From assembly GCA_946631855.1 (NCBI GenBank), contig CAMPAL010000012.1:1-35742 (forward strand): DNA of 35,742 bases, read 5' to 3'. The DNA comes from an uncultured Treponema sp. Lineage in GTDB: Bacteria; Spirochaetota; Spirochaetia; Treponematales; Treponemataceae. Of the stretch, positions 25,165-33,272 are shown piece after piece. The position numbers were made by a program, and so were the translations under genes. Under the pieces are notes generated by a model. That model did no database searches. It had not been told where the DNA came from and was given only the letters and a program-made list of their open reading frames with translations. The number at the start of each line of letters is the position of its first letter. The stretch's first letter is position 1.

Positions 25165-26674
25165 TTTTTTTCGAAACTCTAAGCCGTCCTTTCCAGAAAA
25201 AATTATCCAGCTCGACTCGCCCGGAATCCTTCAACTGTTTTATAACCTCCACCGTATCCTGGTGAGTCCAGACATTTAAGCCCAGTTTCTTCCTGTATTT
25301 TTCATTTAATCTGTCAAAAAGCGTTTCTTCAATTTCTTCTTCAGAATAAAAATTTCTGCTCTTTTTCAAAATTGAATAAGCCAGGCCCCAGTCTGAAAGT
25401 TCTGTTTTTCCAGAAGGATTTTTCCTGGCATTGCATAAATCACAGCCGCTACAGACAGCCTGTTCACCACCAAGAGCATCTAACAGAACCTGACGCCTGC
25501 ATTCTTTTGTTTCAGCAAATTCTCTCATAGCGGCTTCCCTGGAACCTGATGGAAAAACTGAATAGTTTAAAGAATCTTCCAGACTCCAGATTAAAATAGC
25601 TTTTGCAATACTTCCGTCCCTGCCTCCACGCCCGGCTTCCTGAATATAAGCTTCCGCAGTAGGACTGGCCTGAATATGAAGGACTGTTTTTATGTCTTTT
25701 TTGTCAACGCCCATTCCATAAGCACAAGTAGCACAGAGTATCCCGTCTTTACTTTCAAAAAACCATTTTTCTGTCTCATCTTTCTCTTTTTTCTCCAAAC
25801 CCGCATGATAAAACCGTGCAGTCCCAGATCCAAAACAAACATTCAACTCCTGAGCCATATCTTCTGTTTTATCCCTGGTTCCACAAAATATTATCATTGG
25901 CCTTGCTTCTGTTTTTGCAAGATAAAGAGCTTCTTTCTTTTTCGCACTGGCATAACGCACAAAATAGTGAATGTTCTGTCTGTCAGATTCACTCCGTACT
26001 ACATGGGCATTACCATCAAAAAGGATTTCAGCAACTCTTTTCAAAACCTCAGGAGAAGCCGTAGCTGTAAAAGCCGTAATCACAGGCGGATTCAGAGTTT
26101 TTATCACCCTGCCAAGCTGCAAATACGCAGGCCTGAAAGAGTCTCCCCATTCGCTGCAACAGTGAGCTTCATCAATAGCTATATGCTTTATATTAAGTTC
26201 CTTCAGTTCCTCCAGAAGTTCCTCACTTTGTAAAACTTCCGGATTAGCCAGGATAATCTGTGCTCCATCTTTAATTTTTCTGTAGTTTTCCAGTCTTTCT
26301 TCCCTGCTTTGCCCACCTCTGAAAATCACACTTCTCAAGGCACCCTCTTCCATTCTTCGCTGCTGATCCGACATCAAAGCCAGCAAAGGATAGATAATTA
26401 AAGACGGGCCATCCAGTATTAAAGCAGGCAATTGAAAACATAATGATTTACCTGCCCCGGTTGGAAGCAGCACAATCTGACGCCCCTTGCAGAAAGAATC
26501 ATCTCCTTCCTGGAGGCTTTCAAAATTCTGGATATTTTTCTGATATTCGTAGGCTTCGAGAATATTTGCAACAACCAGACGCTGCCAGGGATATAGATAC
26601 TTTATTCCAAAGTTTTCCCAGGCGGTCTGAGTCACAAAATCATCTGAATGAAATATTTCTGAATCACTTTCCAC
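25154..26674 (-). CDS. recQ: RecQ-type ATP-dependent DNA helicase
   Basis: The 506-aa superfamily 2 helicase unwinds DNA 3'-5' in recombination and repair. Motifs: Walker A PTGAGKS (71-77), DEAH box with RecQ aromatic-loop-like context (DEAHCCSEWGDSFRP, from 168), TAFTATA, YGMGVDKKD and motif VI QEAGRGGRDG (345-354). The zinc-binding cysteines are C392, C408, C411 and C414 (KECRRQ...CSGCDLC). A small winged-helix-like end (about 455-506) follows. It is shorter than E. coli RecQ and shows no HRDC domain. The start is GTG (26672-26674); no Shine-Dalgarno is obvious, and a GTG codon at residue 14 is an alternative. It probably follows the small membrane-protein gene in one transcript. The 3' end overlaps the OmpA-like gene by 11 bases. 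Confidence 0.9.
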   Translation of the reverse strand: MESDSEIFHSDDFVTQTAWENFGIKYLYPWQRLVVANILEAYEYQKNIQNFESLQEGDDSFCKGRQIVLLPTGAGKSLCFQLPALILDGPSLIIYPLLALMSDQQRRMEEGALRSVIFRGGQSREERLENYRKIKDGAQIILANPEVLQSEELLEELKELNIKHIAIDEAHCCSEWGDSFRPAYLQLGRVIKTLNPPVITAFTATASPEVLKRVAEILFDGNAHVVRSESDRQNIHYFVRYASAKKKEALYLAKTEARPMIIFCGTRDKTEDMAQELNVCFGSGTARFYHAGLEKKEKDETEKWFFESKDGILCATCAYGMGVDKKDIKTVLHIQASPTAEAYIQEAGRGGRDGSIAKAILIWSLEDSLNYSVFPSGSREAAMREFAETKECRRQVLLDALGGEQAVCSGCDLCNARKNPSGKTELSDWGLAYSILKKSRNFYSEEEIEETLFDRLNEKYRKKLGLNVWTHQDTVEVIKQLKDSGRVELDNFFWKGRLRVSKKISP

Positions 26675-26733
26675 ACCAATAATATGGTCTTAATGTGACG
26701 ATTTTAGGAAATGTTTTTTATCTTTTTTTTAAA

Positions 26734-26973
26734 TTATTCTTCGCCAGAAGCTTCTGCTTCTTTTTCTTCAGTTTTTTCTTCACCCTCTTTCTTTTCCTCT
26801 GGTTTAGGAGCAGGTGTTTTTTCTTTCTTTACCTTTGGCTTAGGAGGTTTCTTTTTATAAGTTGTAATAAATTTCGCAAATTCTATCACCAGCAGCATAA
26901 CTACCACAGTGAGAATTACTTTCAAATTTGTAATGACATGAATAATCAAACTGAAATATTCTTTTATACTCAT
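26734..26973 (-). CDS. Small single-helix membrane protein with Pro/Lys/Glu tail
   Basis: From the ATG at 26973 the product is 79 aa: one hydrophobic helix (LKVILTVVVMLLVIEFAKFI, about 17-36), a KKKPPKPKVKKEK stretch and an acidic Lys/Glu tail ending EAEASGEE. I do not recognise a family. The ORF track starts at TTG 27033; ATG 27021 is another option that adds 16 residues. I prefer 26973 because a GATAAA -10-like box ends six bases before it, the same spacing as the other apparent leaderless genes here, and the helix then starts near the N-terminus. This choice is uncertain. recQ follows 59 bases downstream. Confidence 0.55.
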   Translation of the reverse strand: MSIKEYFSLIIHVITNLKVILTVVVMLLVIEFAKFITTYKKKPPKPKVKKEKTPAPKPEEKKEGEEKTEEKEAEASGEE

Positions 26974-27043
26974 AATTGTTTTATCGGATAAAAGCCCCTG
27001 CTGATAAACAAGATTTTTCATAAGCCAGGCCAAAAATCCCCAC

Positions 27044-27072
27044 TTTTCACAAATCCCTATAATCTTTATACT
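27044..27072 (+). promoter_or_regulatory. Leaderless promoter of hisHF
   Basis: TTTTCA (27044-27049), a 17-base spacer and TATACT (27067-27072); seven bases then separate the -10 from the hisH ATG. A second box, TATAAT at 27058-27063, lacks a -35 at normal spacing. No Shine-Dalgarno precedes hisH. Confidence 0.5.
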
Positions 27073-27079
27073 TCAAGCC

Positions 27080-27697
27080 ATGATTGGAATTATTGATTAC
27101 AATGCCGGAAACATCACCAGTGTTGAAAGGGCTCTAAAAAAATTAAACATTGATTATATTCTTTCAAAAAATCCAGAAGATTTGCAAAAATGCGATAAAT
27201 TAATCTTTCCTGGAGTTGGAGACGCAGCCTACGCAATGGAGGAACTTAAAAAAAGCGGATTTGATTCTTTCATCAAAGAAAAAACTGCTGCTAAAATCCC
27301 CCTTCTTGGAATTTGTCTGGGCTCACAGATTATTTTCCAGCTTTCAGAAGAAGGAAATACACCATGTTTAGGTCTCATCAATGGCTCTATCAAACATTTC
27401 TACACCATAGATGCGTCTCTTAAAAAGCAGCTGAAAGTACCTCACATGGGCTGGAACAATCTAGAATACCATAGTGAATGTCCAATCCTTAAAAATATCC
27501 CTCAAAATGCAGATTTTTATTTTGTTCATTCGTATGTAATCTGTCCTGAAGATAAATCAGTTATAAAAGCAAGTGCAGATTATGGAATTAAAGTACCTGC
27601 AGTAATTCAGAAAGAAAATATTTTTGCATGTCAGTTTCATCCTGAAAAATCAGGTCAGGTCGGTCTGACAATTTTAGAAAACTTCTGCAACTTATAG
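27080..27697 (+). CDS. hisH: Imidazole glycerol phosphate synthase, glutamine amidotransferase subunit
   Basis: The 205-aa class I glutaminase supplies ammonia to HisF for histidine biosynthesis (step forming IGP and AICAR). It starts MIGIIDYNAGNITSVERAL, the family's normal N-terminus. The catalytic triad is visible: nucleophile C79 in LLGICLGSQ, and H187 and E189 in CQFHPEKSG. The oxyanion-strand motif FPGVGDA is present. hisF begins 9 bases after the stop codon, so the two subunits are made together. No other his gene is in the window, which is unlike the large his operons of many bacteria. Confidence 0.95.
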   Translation: MIGIIDYNAGNITSVERALKKLNIDYILSKNPEDLQKCDKLIFPGVGDAAYAMEELKKSGFDSFIKEKTAAKIPLLGICLGSQIIFQLSEEGNTPCLGLINGSIKHFYTIDASLKKQLKVPHMGWNNLEYHSECPILKNIPQNADFYFVHSYVICPEDKSVIKASADYGIKVPAVIQKENIFACQFHPEKSGQVGLTILENFCNL

Positions 27698-27706
27698 GAA
27701 ATCAAA

Positions 27707-28471
27707 ATGATAAAAAAAAGAGTTATAGTTTGTCTTGATGTAAAAAATGGACGCACAACAAAAGGTGTAAAATTCCAGAATAATGTTGATATTGGTGATC
27801 CGGTTGAAATGGCCGAAGAATACTATCGTCAGGGAGTAGATGAACTGGTTTTCTATGATATTATTGCTTCTGCCGATGGAAGAGGTCCAATCCTCGATTT
27901 AATTTCCAGAGTTGCATCAAAAGTTTTTATTCCTTTCTGCGTTGGCGGAGGAATTGGAACTATTGAAGATATAAGATCTACTATTCTTGCCGGAGCCGAA
28001 AAAGTTTCCCTTAACAGTCAGGCTGTAAAACATCCGGAATTAATTACCGAAGGTGCCAGAATTTTTGGAAATCAGTGTATTGTTCTGGGAATGGATGTTC
28101 GAAAAGATTCTTCAAAACCAAGCGGATATGGAACTACAATTAACGGCGGACGTGTAGACACCGGACTTGATGCTCTTGAATGGGCAAAAAAAGCAGTAAG
28201 CCTTGGTGCCGGAGAAATTGTTCTTAATTCCATGGATGCAGACGGAACAAAAGCAGGTTATGATGTAGAACTGACCCGTATGATTTCTGAAAATGTTTCT
28301 GTTCCTGTAATTGCAAGCGGTGGTGGAGGAACTCCTGAACACATGGCAGATGTTCTTACAAATGGTAAAGCTGATGCCGCCCTGATTGCTTCTATGGTTC
28401 ACTCAGGTGCATATACAGTAAAAGGAATCAAAGAAGATTTAAAACAAATGGGCATTCCTGTAAGACTCTAA
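27707..28471 (+). CDS. hisF: Imidazole glycerol phosphate synthase, cyclase subunit
   Basis: The 254-aa (beta/alpha)8-barrel makes imidazole glycerol phosphate and AICAR from PRFAR using ammonia from HisH. Both catalytic aspartates fall at the canonical positions, D11 (IVCLDV) and D130 (LGMDVRK). Family motifs [52 protein letters not shown] and VIASGGGG are intact, so it is a true HisF rather than a diverged O-antigen paralogue. An AGGAA site overlapping the hisH stop precedes the ATG. Confidence 0.96.
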   Translation: MIKKRVIVCLDVKNGRTTKGVKFQNNVDIGDPVEMAEEYYRQGVDELVFYDIIASADGRGPILDLISRVASKVFIPFCVGGGIGTIEDIRSTILAGAEKVSLNSQAVKHPELITEGARIFGNQCIVLGMDVRKDSSKPSGYGTTINGGRVDTGLDALEWAKKAVSLGAGEIVLNSMDADGTKAGYDVELTRMISENVSVPVIASGGGGTPEHMADVLTNGKADAALIASMVHSGAYTVKGIKEDLKQMGIPVRL

Positions 28472-28538
28472 AGAATAACTTTTTGTAATATAAAATTTTA
28501 GGGTAAATCACCTTATACCGTTTCCTTCTCCCCGCTCT

Positions 28539-28561
28539 TATAATGTTTCTAAATAAACATT
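28539..28561 (+). promoter_or_regulatory. -10 box and overlapping inverted repeat upstream of xylanase
   Basis: A perfect TATAAT (28539-28544) has no convincing -35 at 16-18 bases. Overlapping its end is a perfect inverted repeat, AATGTTT-CTAAAT-AAACATT (28542-28561), placed across the expected transcript start. This is a plausible operator, or the base of an mRNA 5' hairpin. Confidence 0.4.
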
Positions 28562-28578
28562 TTTGGGAGAATTACGAT

Positions 28579-29823
28579 ATGAAAAAACTTTCTTCATGTT
28601 TGCTATTAATTTTACTGACACTCAGTTCATGCCTTCTTTTTGCTACTGACTGGATGGATGATTCTGTTCCGTCTCTTTATCAGTCATACAAAAATTATTT
28701 TGAACATGTAGGTATAGCCTGTGAGTATGGAATTGCAGGATACAGAACAAAAGAACTTGCTACAAAACCTGTTCAGGACGGTCTTGAAAAACACGCCTCT
28801 ACAATCACAGCAGGAAATGAATTTAAGCCACAGTTCATAATGGCCTGGTGGGGAAAAGCTCCATCTGTAACAAAGAAAACTTTTGAAGCATCAAATGGTG
28901 TCACAATAAAAACTCCTCAGTTGAACGGTTTTAACGGTGTTGATGCCATGCTGCAAATTTGTAAAGAAAGAAACCTCAAAATAAGAGGACATGTTTTAGT
29001 ATGGCATTCCCAAACCGAAGAGGCCTTCTTCCGCCAGGATTATAATCCTTCTAAACCTTTAGTTTCAGCCGAAGAAATGACAGCCCGTCAGGAATGGTAC
29101 ATCAAAACTGTTATAGAACACATTCAGGACTGGGAAGAAAAAAACAACGGTGGTGAAAAAATCCTCTGGTGCTGGGATGTTGTAAACGAAGCCATTGGTG
29201 ATGGATCAACAGAACTTAGAAAAGAATCTAACTGGTACAAAATCTACAAAAACTACGACTTTATTGTAAACGCCTTCCGTTTTGCAAATAAATATGCTTC
29301 AAAAGATACCCTTCTCTGCTACAACGATTACAACTGTACTGACAATACAAAACGCAAGGGTATGCTCAAACTGCTTGATAAGGTTATAGCCGCTCAAAAC
29401 GATTCAAATCTGCCTGCAAGAATTGATGTAATGGGAATGCAGTCCCACATTAGTAAAAGAACAAAACTTTCTGATTTTGAAAGAGCAATTGATGATTTTA
29501 CTGCAAAAGGACTGGATGTTCAGGTTACCGAACTTGATATTGCAACTGAAGAAAAATACGATGAAAACGAACTTGCCCAAGTTTACAAAAATTATTTTAA
29601 TCTCTTTTTGAACAAAAGAAAAACTGACAGCAAGAAAGGCCTTACAGCAATTACAATCTGGGGTATTAATGATGAAAGCACATGGCTGAATTCCCCTGAC
29701 CAGATTAAATGGCATGGAAACAAAAAACAGTTCCCTCTTCTTTTTGAACTTAAAGGAAACTCTTACATTCCAAAGAAGGCCTTCTTCGCAGTTGTAGAAG
29801 CTGCAGAAGAATATTCAAAATAA
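28579..29823 (+). CDS. GH10 endo-1,4-beta-xylanase, exported
   Basis: The 414-aa secreted enzyme cuts the beta-1,4 backbone of xylan with retention of configuration. The N-terminal signal (KKLSSCLLLILLTLSSC) could be a lipobox (LSSC) or a signal peptidase I site after LLFA. GH10 landmarks in order: GNEFKPQ, LKIRGHVLVWHSQ, acid/base E204 in WDVVNEA, YNDYNC, GMQSHI, nucleophile E318 in QVTELDI and TIWGINDESTW. It is a single catalytic module without a carbohydrate-binding domain. The ORF track starts at ATG 28543, but GGGAG at 28565-28569 points to ATG 28579. It stands alone between hisF and queD; no xylosidase or xylose transporter is in the window. Confidence 0.94.
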   Translation: MKKLSSCLLLILLTLSSCLLFATDWMDDSVPSLYQSYKNYFEHVGIACEYGIAGYRTKELATKPVQDGLEKHASTITAGNEFKPQFIMAWWGKAPSVTKKTFEASNGVTIKTPQLNGFNGVDAMLQICKERNLKIRGHVLVWHSQTEEAFFRQDYNPSKPLVSAEEMTARQEWYIKTVIEHIQDWEEKNNGGEKILWCWDVVNEAIGDGSTELRKESNWYKIYKNYDFIVNAFRFANKYASKDTLLCYNDYNCTDNTKRKGMLKLLDKVIAAQNDSNLPARIDVMGMQSHISKRTKLSDFERAIDDFTAKGLDVQVTELDIATEEKYDENELAQVYKNYFNLFLNKRKTDSKKGLTAITIWGINDESTWLNSPDQIKWHGNKKQFPLLFELKGNSYIPKKAFFAVVEAAEEYSK

Positions 29824-29831
29824 ACCCTCAA

Positions 29832-30239
29832 TCAGTCGTCCACCCTGTAACGGGCACGACTGCTATCAGTTTCAAAAACATCTACCGCATAAAGGGCTGG
29901 TTCTTTTTTATCTTTACTATAAGATAAATCCAGTCCTTCTTTTTTTAATTCTTCAATAATGCCATCATAAATATACATGGCTATTCTTTCTGCACTTGGA
30001 TTCTGATCAAAAACTTCCAGATCATTAAGATTTGTATGATCCAGACCTTTGCAGACAGCTCTGAGTGCTTTTTTCAAAAGGGAAAAATCAAGAAGCATTC
30101 CCCCTTCATTTAATTTATAGCCCCGAACATGAGCATAAACCTTATAATTATGTCCATGCAGATTTTCACACTTACCGTTATAATCTCTTAAAAAATGTGC
30201 CGCAGCAAAATCTGCTTCTACTCTTACTTCAAAACTCAT
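29832..30239 (-). CDS. queD: 6-carboxy-tetrahydropterin synthase / PTPS family
   Basis: The 135-aa product belongs to the 6-pyruvoyl-tetrahydropterin synthase family and probably makes 6-carboxy-tetrahydropterin from dihydroneopterin triphosphate for queuosine. Zinc ligands are H15, H28 and H30 (AAAHF...LHGHNYK), with catalytic C24 (GKCENLHGH). LDHTNLND and the PSAERIA segment with its pterin-binding Glu are also present. The ORF track starts 16 codons upstream, but the family begins at MSFEVRVEADFAAAHFL (ATG 30239). There is no Shine-Dalgarno; a -10 box ends seven bases upstream. No queC, queE or queF is nearby, so the exact pathway is inferred. It ends 8 bases from the convergent xylanase gene. 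Confidence 0.88.
   Translation of the reverse strand: MSFEVRVEADFAAAHFLRDYNGKCENLHGHNYKVYAHVRGYKLNEGGMLLDFSLLKKALRAVCKGLDHTNLNDLEVFDQNPSAERIAMYIYDGIIEELKKEGLDLSYSKDKKEPALYAVDVFETDSSRARYRVDD
29833..29862 (+). terminator. Hairpin after the xylanase gene, inside the queD 3' end
   Basis: CAGTCGT (29833-29839) pairs with ACGACTG (29856-29862), with an inner CCC/GGG pairing. It starts 9 bases after the xylanase stop. No T-run follows, so if it ends transcription it is not a classical intrinsic terminator. Confidence 0.35.
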
Positions 30240-30246
30240 ATTCAAA

Positions 30247-30275
30247 GTTATACAGATTCCCTTCAAACTCTTCAA
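30247..30275 (-). promoter_or_regulatory. Leaderless promoter of queD
   Basis: Minus-strand TTGAAG (30270-30275), a 17-base spacer and TATAAC (30247-30252), then seven bases to the ATG. The -35 overlaps that of divergent murE. Confidence 0.6.
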
Positions 30276-30299
30276 CATCCCAGACAATAACGGTATAAT
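30271..30299 (+). promoter_or_regulatory. Leaderless promoter of murE
   Basis: A perfect TATAAT (30294-30299) ends six bases before the murE ATG; TTCAAC (30271-30276) is a weak -35 at 17-base spacing. Transcription should begin at the ATG itself. Confidence 0.55.
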
Positions 30300-30305
30300 A
30301 AATTT

Positions 30306-32015
30306 ATGACAAAATTACTTTCACAACTTTTACCATCTTTTAAAAACACAGTTGTATCTGTAGATGGAAAAGAAATTACAGATTTATCAGAAATTAATAA
30401 CATACCAGTATCAAACTTAGTTTTTGACTCCAGAGAAGTTACAAAAGATTCTCTTTTCTTTGCCCTTCCGGGAACTCACACCGACGGAAACCGCTTCATA
30501 GAACAGGCCATTTTAGCCGGTGCAAATGCCGTTGTATTTCAGGGCGAATTAAGTCCTTCCCAGCAAAAAGACATAGCTCAGGCAATTATAAAAAGAACAA
30601 TTGATAATGCCATTTCTTCTGAAAACCAGAAGTTTGCTCCAGTTTTAATAAATGTTCCAGACTCTCGTTTTGCCATGGCTCCTTTATCGGCCTGTTTTTA
30701 TGACAATCCTTCAGAAAGAATGGTCATTTTTGGAGTAACCGGAACAGAAGGAAAATCTTCAACCGTAAGTTTTATCTGGCAGCTTTTACGTGCCTGTGGA
30801 CAGAAAGCCGGATTTATTTCGACAGTAGAATATTCCTATGGTGGAGATGCACTTCCAAATCCTCAGCATCAGACTACACCAGAAGCTCCAATTATCCAGC
30901 ACCACCTGAACGAAATGCTGGAAAACGGATGTAAATTTGCAGTTATTGAAACTTCTTCTCACGGACTTTCAACAAAACTTAACCGCTGTGGAAATATCAG
31001 TTTTGACTGCGGACTTTTCATGAATGTTACACTTGAACATCTGGAATTCCACAAAACTTTTGACCAGTACCGTTTCGACAAGGCAAATCTTTTCAGAGCA
31101 CTGGATAAATCTTCTCATCAAAAAACAATTGCTGGAACTACAGAAAACCTTCCTTCTCTGGGAATTGTTAATCTGGAAGATCCATCGGCTACCTATTTTG
31201 CAGAAGCAACAAAATCAAAAGTATATGGTTTCACTTCACATGGAAAAGCCGGTCGTGCAGCAGATGAAAATGGAAACGAAATCAAACTTCCAGAAATATC
31301 TCCTGCCGTAAAAGAATATTTTGAAATTTCTGACATCAAATCTGATTCTAATTCTTTAAGTTTCACCTTTGATTCAAATGATAAAAGCATTCACGCTCAG
31401 GTTGAATCAAAACTTCCAGGTTCCTTCAACGCCTACAACATTATGGCATGTATAATGGCAGTAAAACCTTATGTTTCTCAGTCATATCAGGAACTTGCAG
31501 CTCTTATTCCTCAGCTTACACCAATAAAAGGTCGTATGACTGAAATTAGAGAAGGACAGCCTTTCGAAGTCATTGTTGATTATGCTCATACTCCATCAAG
31601 CTTCGAAACCATCTTCCCTCCTATTAGACAGCGCTGTAAAGGAAGAATGTTTGCCCTTTTTGGCAGCGGTGGAGAAAGAGATCTTACAAAAAGACCTTTA
31701 CAGGGACAAATTGCAGCATCCTACTGTGATATAGTAATTCTTACAGACGAAGATCCACGTGGAGAAGATTCTGTAGAACTTTTAAAAATGATTGCAGCAG
31801 GTGCCGAAAAAGAAGGAAAAGTACTGGATAAAGACATGTTCATAATTCCAGACCGTCCTTCAGCTATAAAAAAAGCCTTTGAAATGGCAGAAGCAGATGA
31901 TATCATCCTTTTACTTGGAAAATCACATGAAAACAGCATTATCTATAAAGACAGAGTAATGCCTTATGATGAAATTTCTACAGCAAAAGAACTCTTACAC
32001 CAGTTAAAGGCGTAA
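30306..32015 (+). CDS. murE: UDP-MurNAc-tripeptide ligase MurE
   Basis: The 569-aa cytoplasmic Mur ligase adds the third amino acid to UDP-MurNAc-L-Ala-D-Glu in peptidoglycan synthesis. The N-terminal UDP-binding part contains FDSREVTKDSLFFALPG. The P-loop reads GVTGTEGKSST (from 143), where most Mur ligases have GTNGKT/S. ETSSHGL, NVTLEHLEFH, DYAHTP, LFGSGGERD and the amino-acid selectivity region TDEDPRGED follow. Treponemes are reported to use ornithine at position three, which may fit the unusual selectivity motif, but sequence alone does not settle the substrate. The ATG at 30306 has no Shine-Dalgarno and follows a -10 box by six bases. It is the first gene of the murE-ddl unit, and ddl follows 38 bases later. 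Confidence 0.93.
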   Translation: MTKLLSQLLPSFKNTVVSVDGKEITDLSEINNIPVSNLVFDSREVTKDSLFFALPGTHTDGNRFIEQAILAGANAVVFQGELSPSQQKDIAQAIIKRTIDNAISSENQKFAPVLINVPDSRFAMAPLSACFYDNPSERMVIFGVTGTEGKSSTVSFIWQLLRACGQKAGFISTVEYSYGGDALPNPQHQTTPEAPIIQHHLNEMLENGCKFAVIETSSHGLSTKLNRCGNISFDCGLFMNVTLEHLEFHKTFDQYRFDKANLFRALDKSSHQKTIAGTTENLPSLGIVNLEDPSATYFAEATKSKVYGFTSHGKAGRAADENGNEIKLPEISPAVKEYFEISDIKSDSNSLSFTFDSNDKSIHAQVESKLPGSFNAYNIMACIMAVKPYVSQSYQELAALIPQLTPIKGRMTEIREGQPFEVIVDYAHTPSSFETIFPPIRQRCKGRMFALFGSGGERDLTKRPLQGQIAASYCDIVILTDEDPRGEDSVELLKMIAAGAEKEGKVLDKDMFIIPDRPSAIKKAFEMAEADDIILLLGKSHENSIIYKDRVMPYDEISTAKELLHQLKA

Positions 32016-32053
32016 ACTCTACAAATTGTTATTTTTTTTTCTTGGGGGAAAAT

Positions 32054-33181
32054 ATGAATATTGCCGTAATTTATGGCGGTCGCTCTGGAGAGCACGAAAT
32101 CAGTTTGATTTCAGCAGCAGCAATTACACGGGGAATAAAAAAAGAAAATAAAGTCATCCTTATTGGAATCACCAAAAATGGAAAATGGTATTTGCAGGAT
32201 GATTCAGAATACAAAAGAATAATTGATGACAGCAAGGCAGCCTTTGAAATTAAGGAAGATCCTGCAAAACTCATATCAGTAATTCCTGGAAATGGAACAG
32301 AGTCTTTCACCCTTGCAGGAAAAGCTCTTAAAATTGATATTGCCTTCCCTGCCCTTCACGGAACTTACGGTGAAGACGGTACAATTCAGGGACTTTTTGA
32401 AATGTGTGATATTCCATATGTAGGCTGTACTCATCTTGCCTCATCAATCACCATGGATAAAGAAAAAACAAAGATGATCTGGCAGAGCGTAGGATTACCA
32501 GTCGTTCCTTATGTTTGCATGAAACGTTCAACAGTTCTTGACTCAACACTTTATGATGCCTTCATTGAAGCTACTGAAAAAGAATTAGGATATCCTCTTT
32601 TTGTAAAACCATGTTGTGCAGGCTCTTCAAACGGAGCAAACAAGGCTAATAACCGCAAGGAACTTTCTTTTGCAATCATGGAAGCCTTCAACTGGGACCA
32701 CAAGGTTCTTATTGAAAAAGCAATCAACGCAAGAGAAGTTGAATGTTCTGTAACAGGAAACTCAGTAACTTATGCACCAGAAAATGATATTGAAGATGTT
32801 GTTGCCTATATTCCTGGAGAAATTGCTCCAAGTCACACTTTCTACGACTTTGATGCAAAATACAACGATCCAAATGGAGCCCGCCTCCTGATTCCTGCAG
32901 AACTTACAGAGAATGATCTGGAAAAAATCAGAAAGACTGCATGTGCCGCCTACAAAGCCCTGGATGCAACAGGTCTTTCACGAGTAGATTTCTTTATTGA
33001 TCGTGATACAAAGGCTGTTTATTTGAACGAAATTAATACACTTCCTGGCTTTACACCAATCAGCATGTTCCCAAAAATGTGTGATGCAGCAGGCCTTAAC
33101 TTTGAAGACCTGGTTGACCTTTTAATTCAGGAAGGACTTGAAAGATTTAATTCAAAGAAAAACCTCAGAACCAGCCGATAG
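32054..33181 (+). CDS. ddl: D-alanine--D-alanine ligase
   Basis: The 375-aa ATP-grasp ligase makes the D-Ala-D-Ala dipeptide for peptidoglycan precursors. Motifs: IAVIYGGRSGEHEIS at the N-terminus, HGTYGEDGTIQG, ITMDKEKTK, PLFVKPCCAGSSNG, EVECSVTG, RVDFFIDR and the metal/ATP-binding LNEINTLPGFTPISMFPKM. The ORF track starts at TTG 32042, but that overlaps the strong GGGGGA Shine-Dalgarno; ATG 32054 is the start. It is slightly longer than E. coli DdlB. Placement behind murE makes a small peptidoglycan precursor operon. Confidence 0.95.
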   Translation: MNIAVIYGGRSGEHEISLISAAAITRGIKKENKVILIGITKNGKWYLQDDSEYKRIIDDSKAAFEIKEDPAKLISVIPGNGTESFTLAGKALKIDIAFPALHGTYGEDGTIQGLFEMCDIPYVGCTHLASSITMDKEKTKMIWQSVGLPVVPYVCMKRSTVLDSTLYDAFIEATEKELGYPLFVKPCCAGSSNGANKANNRKELSFAIMEAFNWDHKVLIEKAINAREVECSVTGNSVTYAPENDIEDVVAYIPGEIAPSHTFYDFDAKYNDPNGARLLIPAELTENDLEKIRKTACAAYKALDATGLSRVDFFIDRDTKAVYLNEINTLPGFTPISMFPKMCDAAGLNFEDLVDLLIQEGLERFNSKKNLRTSR

Positions 33182-33272
33182 CTTATAAATTCATAAAATT
33201 TTAAAAACTAGACGGTTTGACTTATATATGATAAAATATTTCGATTATTTTAATTAATAAAAGGATTTTGTT

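Noticed and set aside
25676-26233. 185-aa plus-strand ORF within recQ
   Set aside because: It is antisense to conserved helicase motifs, has no recognisable domain and no start signal.
28543-28578. ATG 28543 as xylanase start
   Set aside because: It overlaps the -10 box and lacks a Shine-Dalgarno; ATG 28579 has GGGAG and begins a proper signal peptide.
33218-33262. Promoter for the PpiD-like gene (TTGACT at 33218)
   Set aside because: The -35 is good but no -10 lies at 16-18 bases; GATTAT is about 20 bases away, so I did not list it as a feature.
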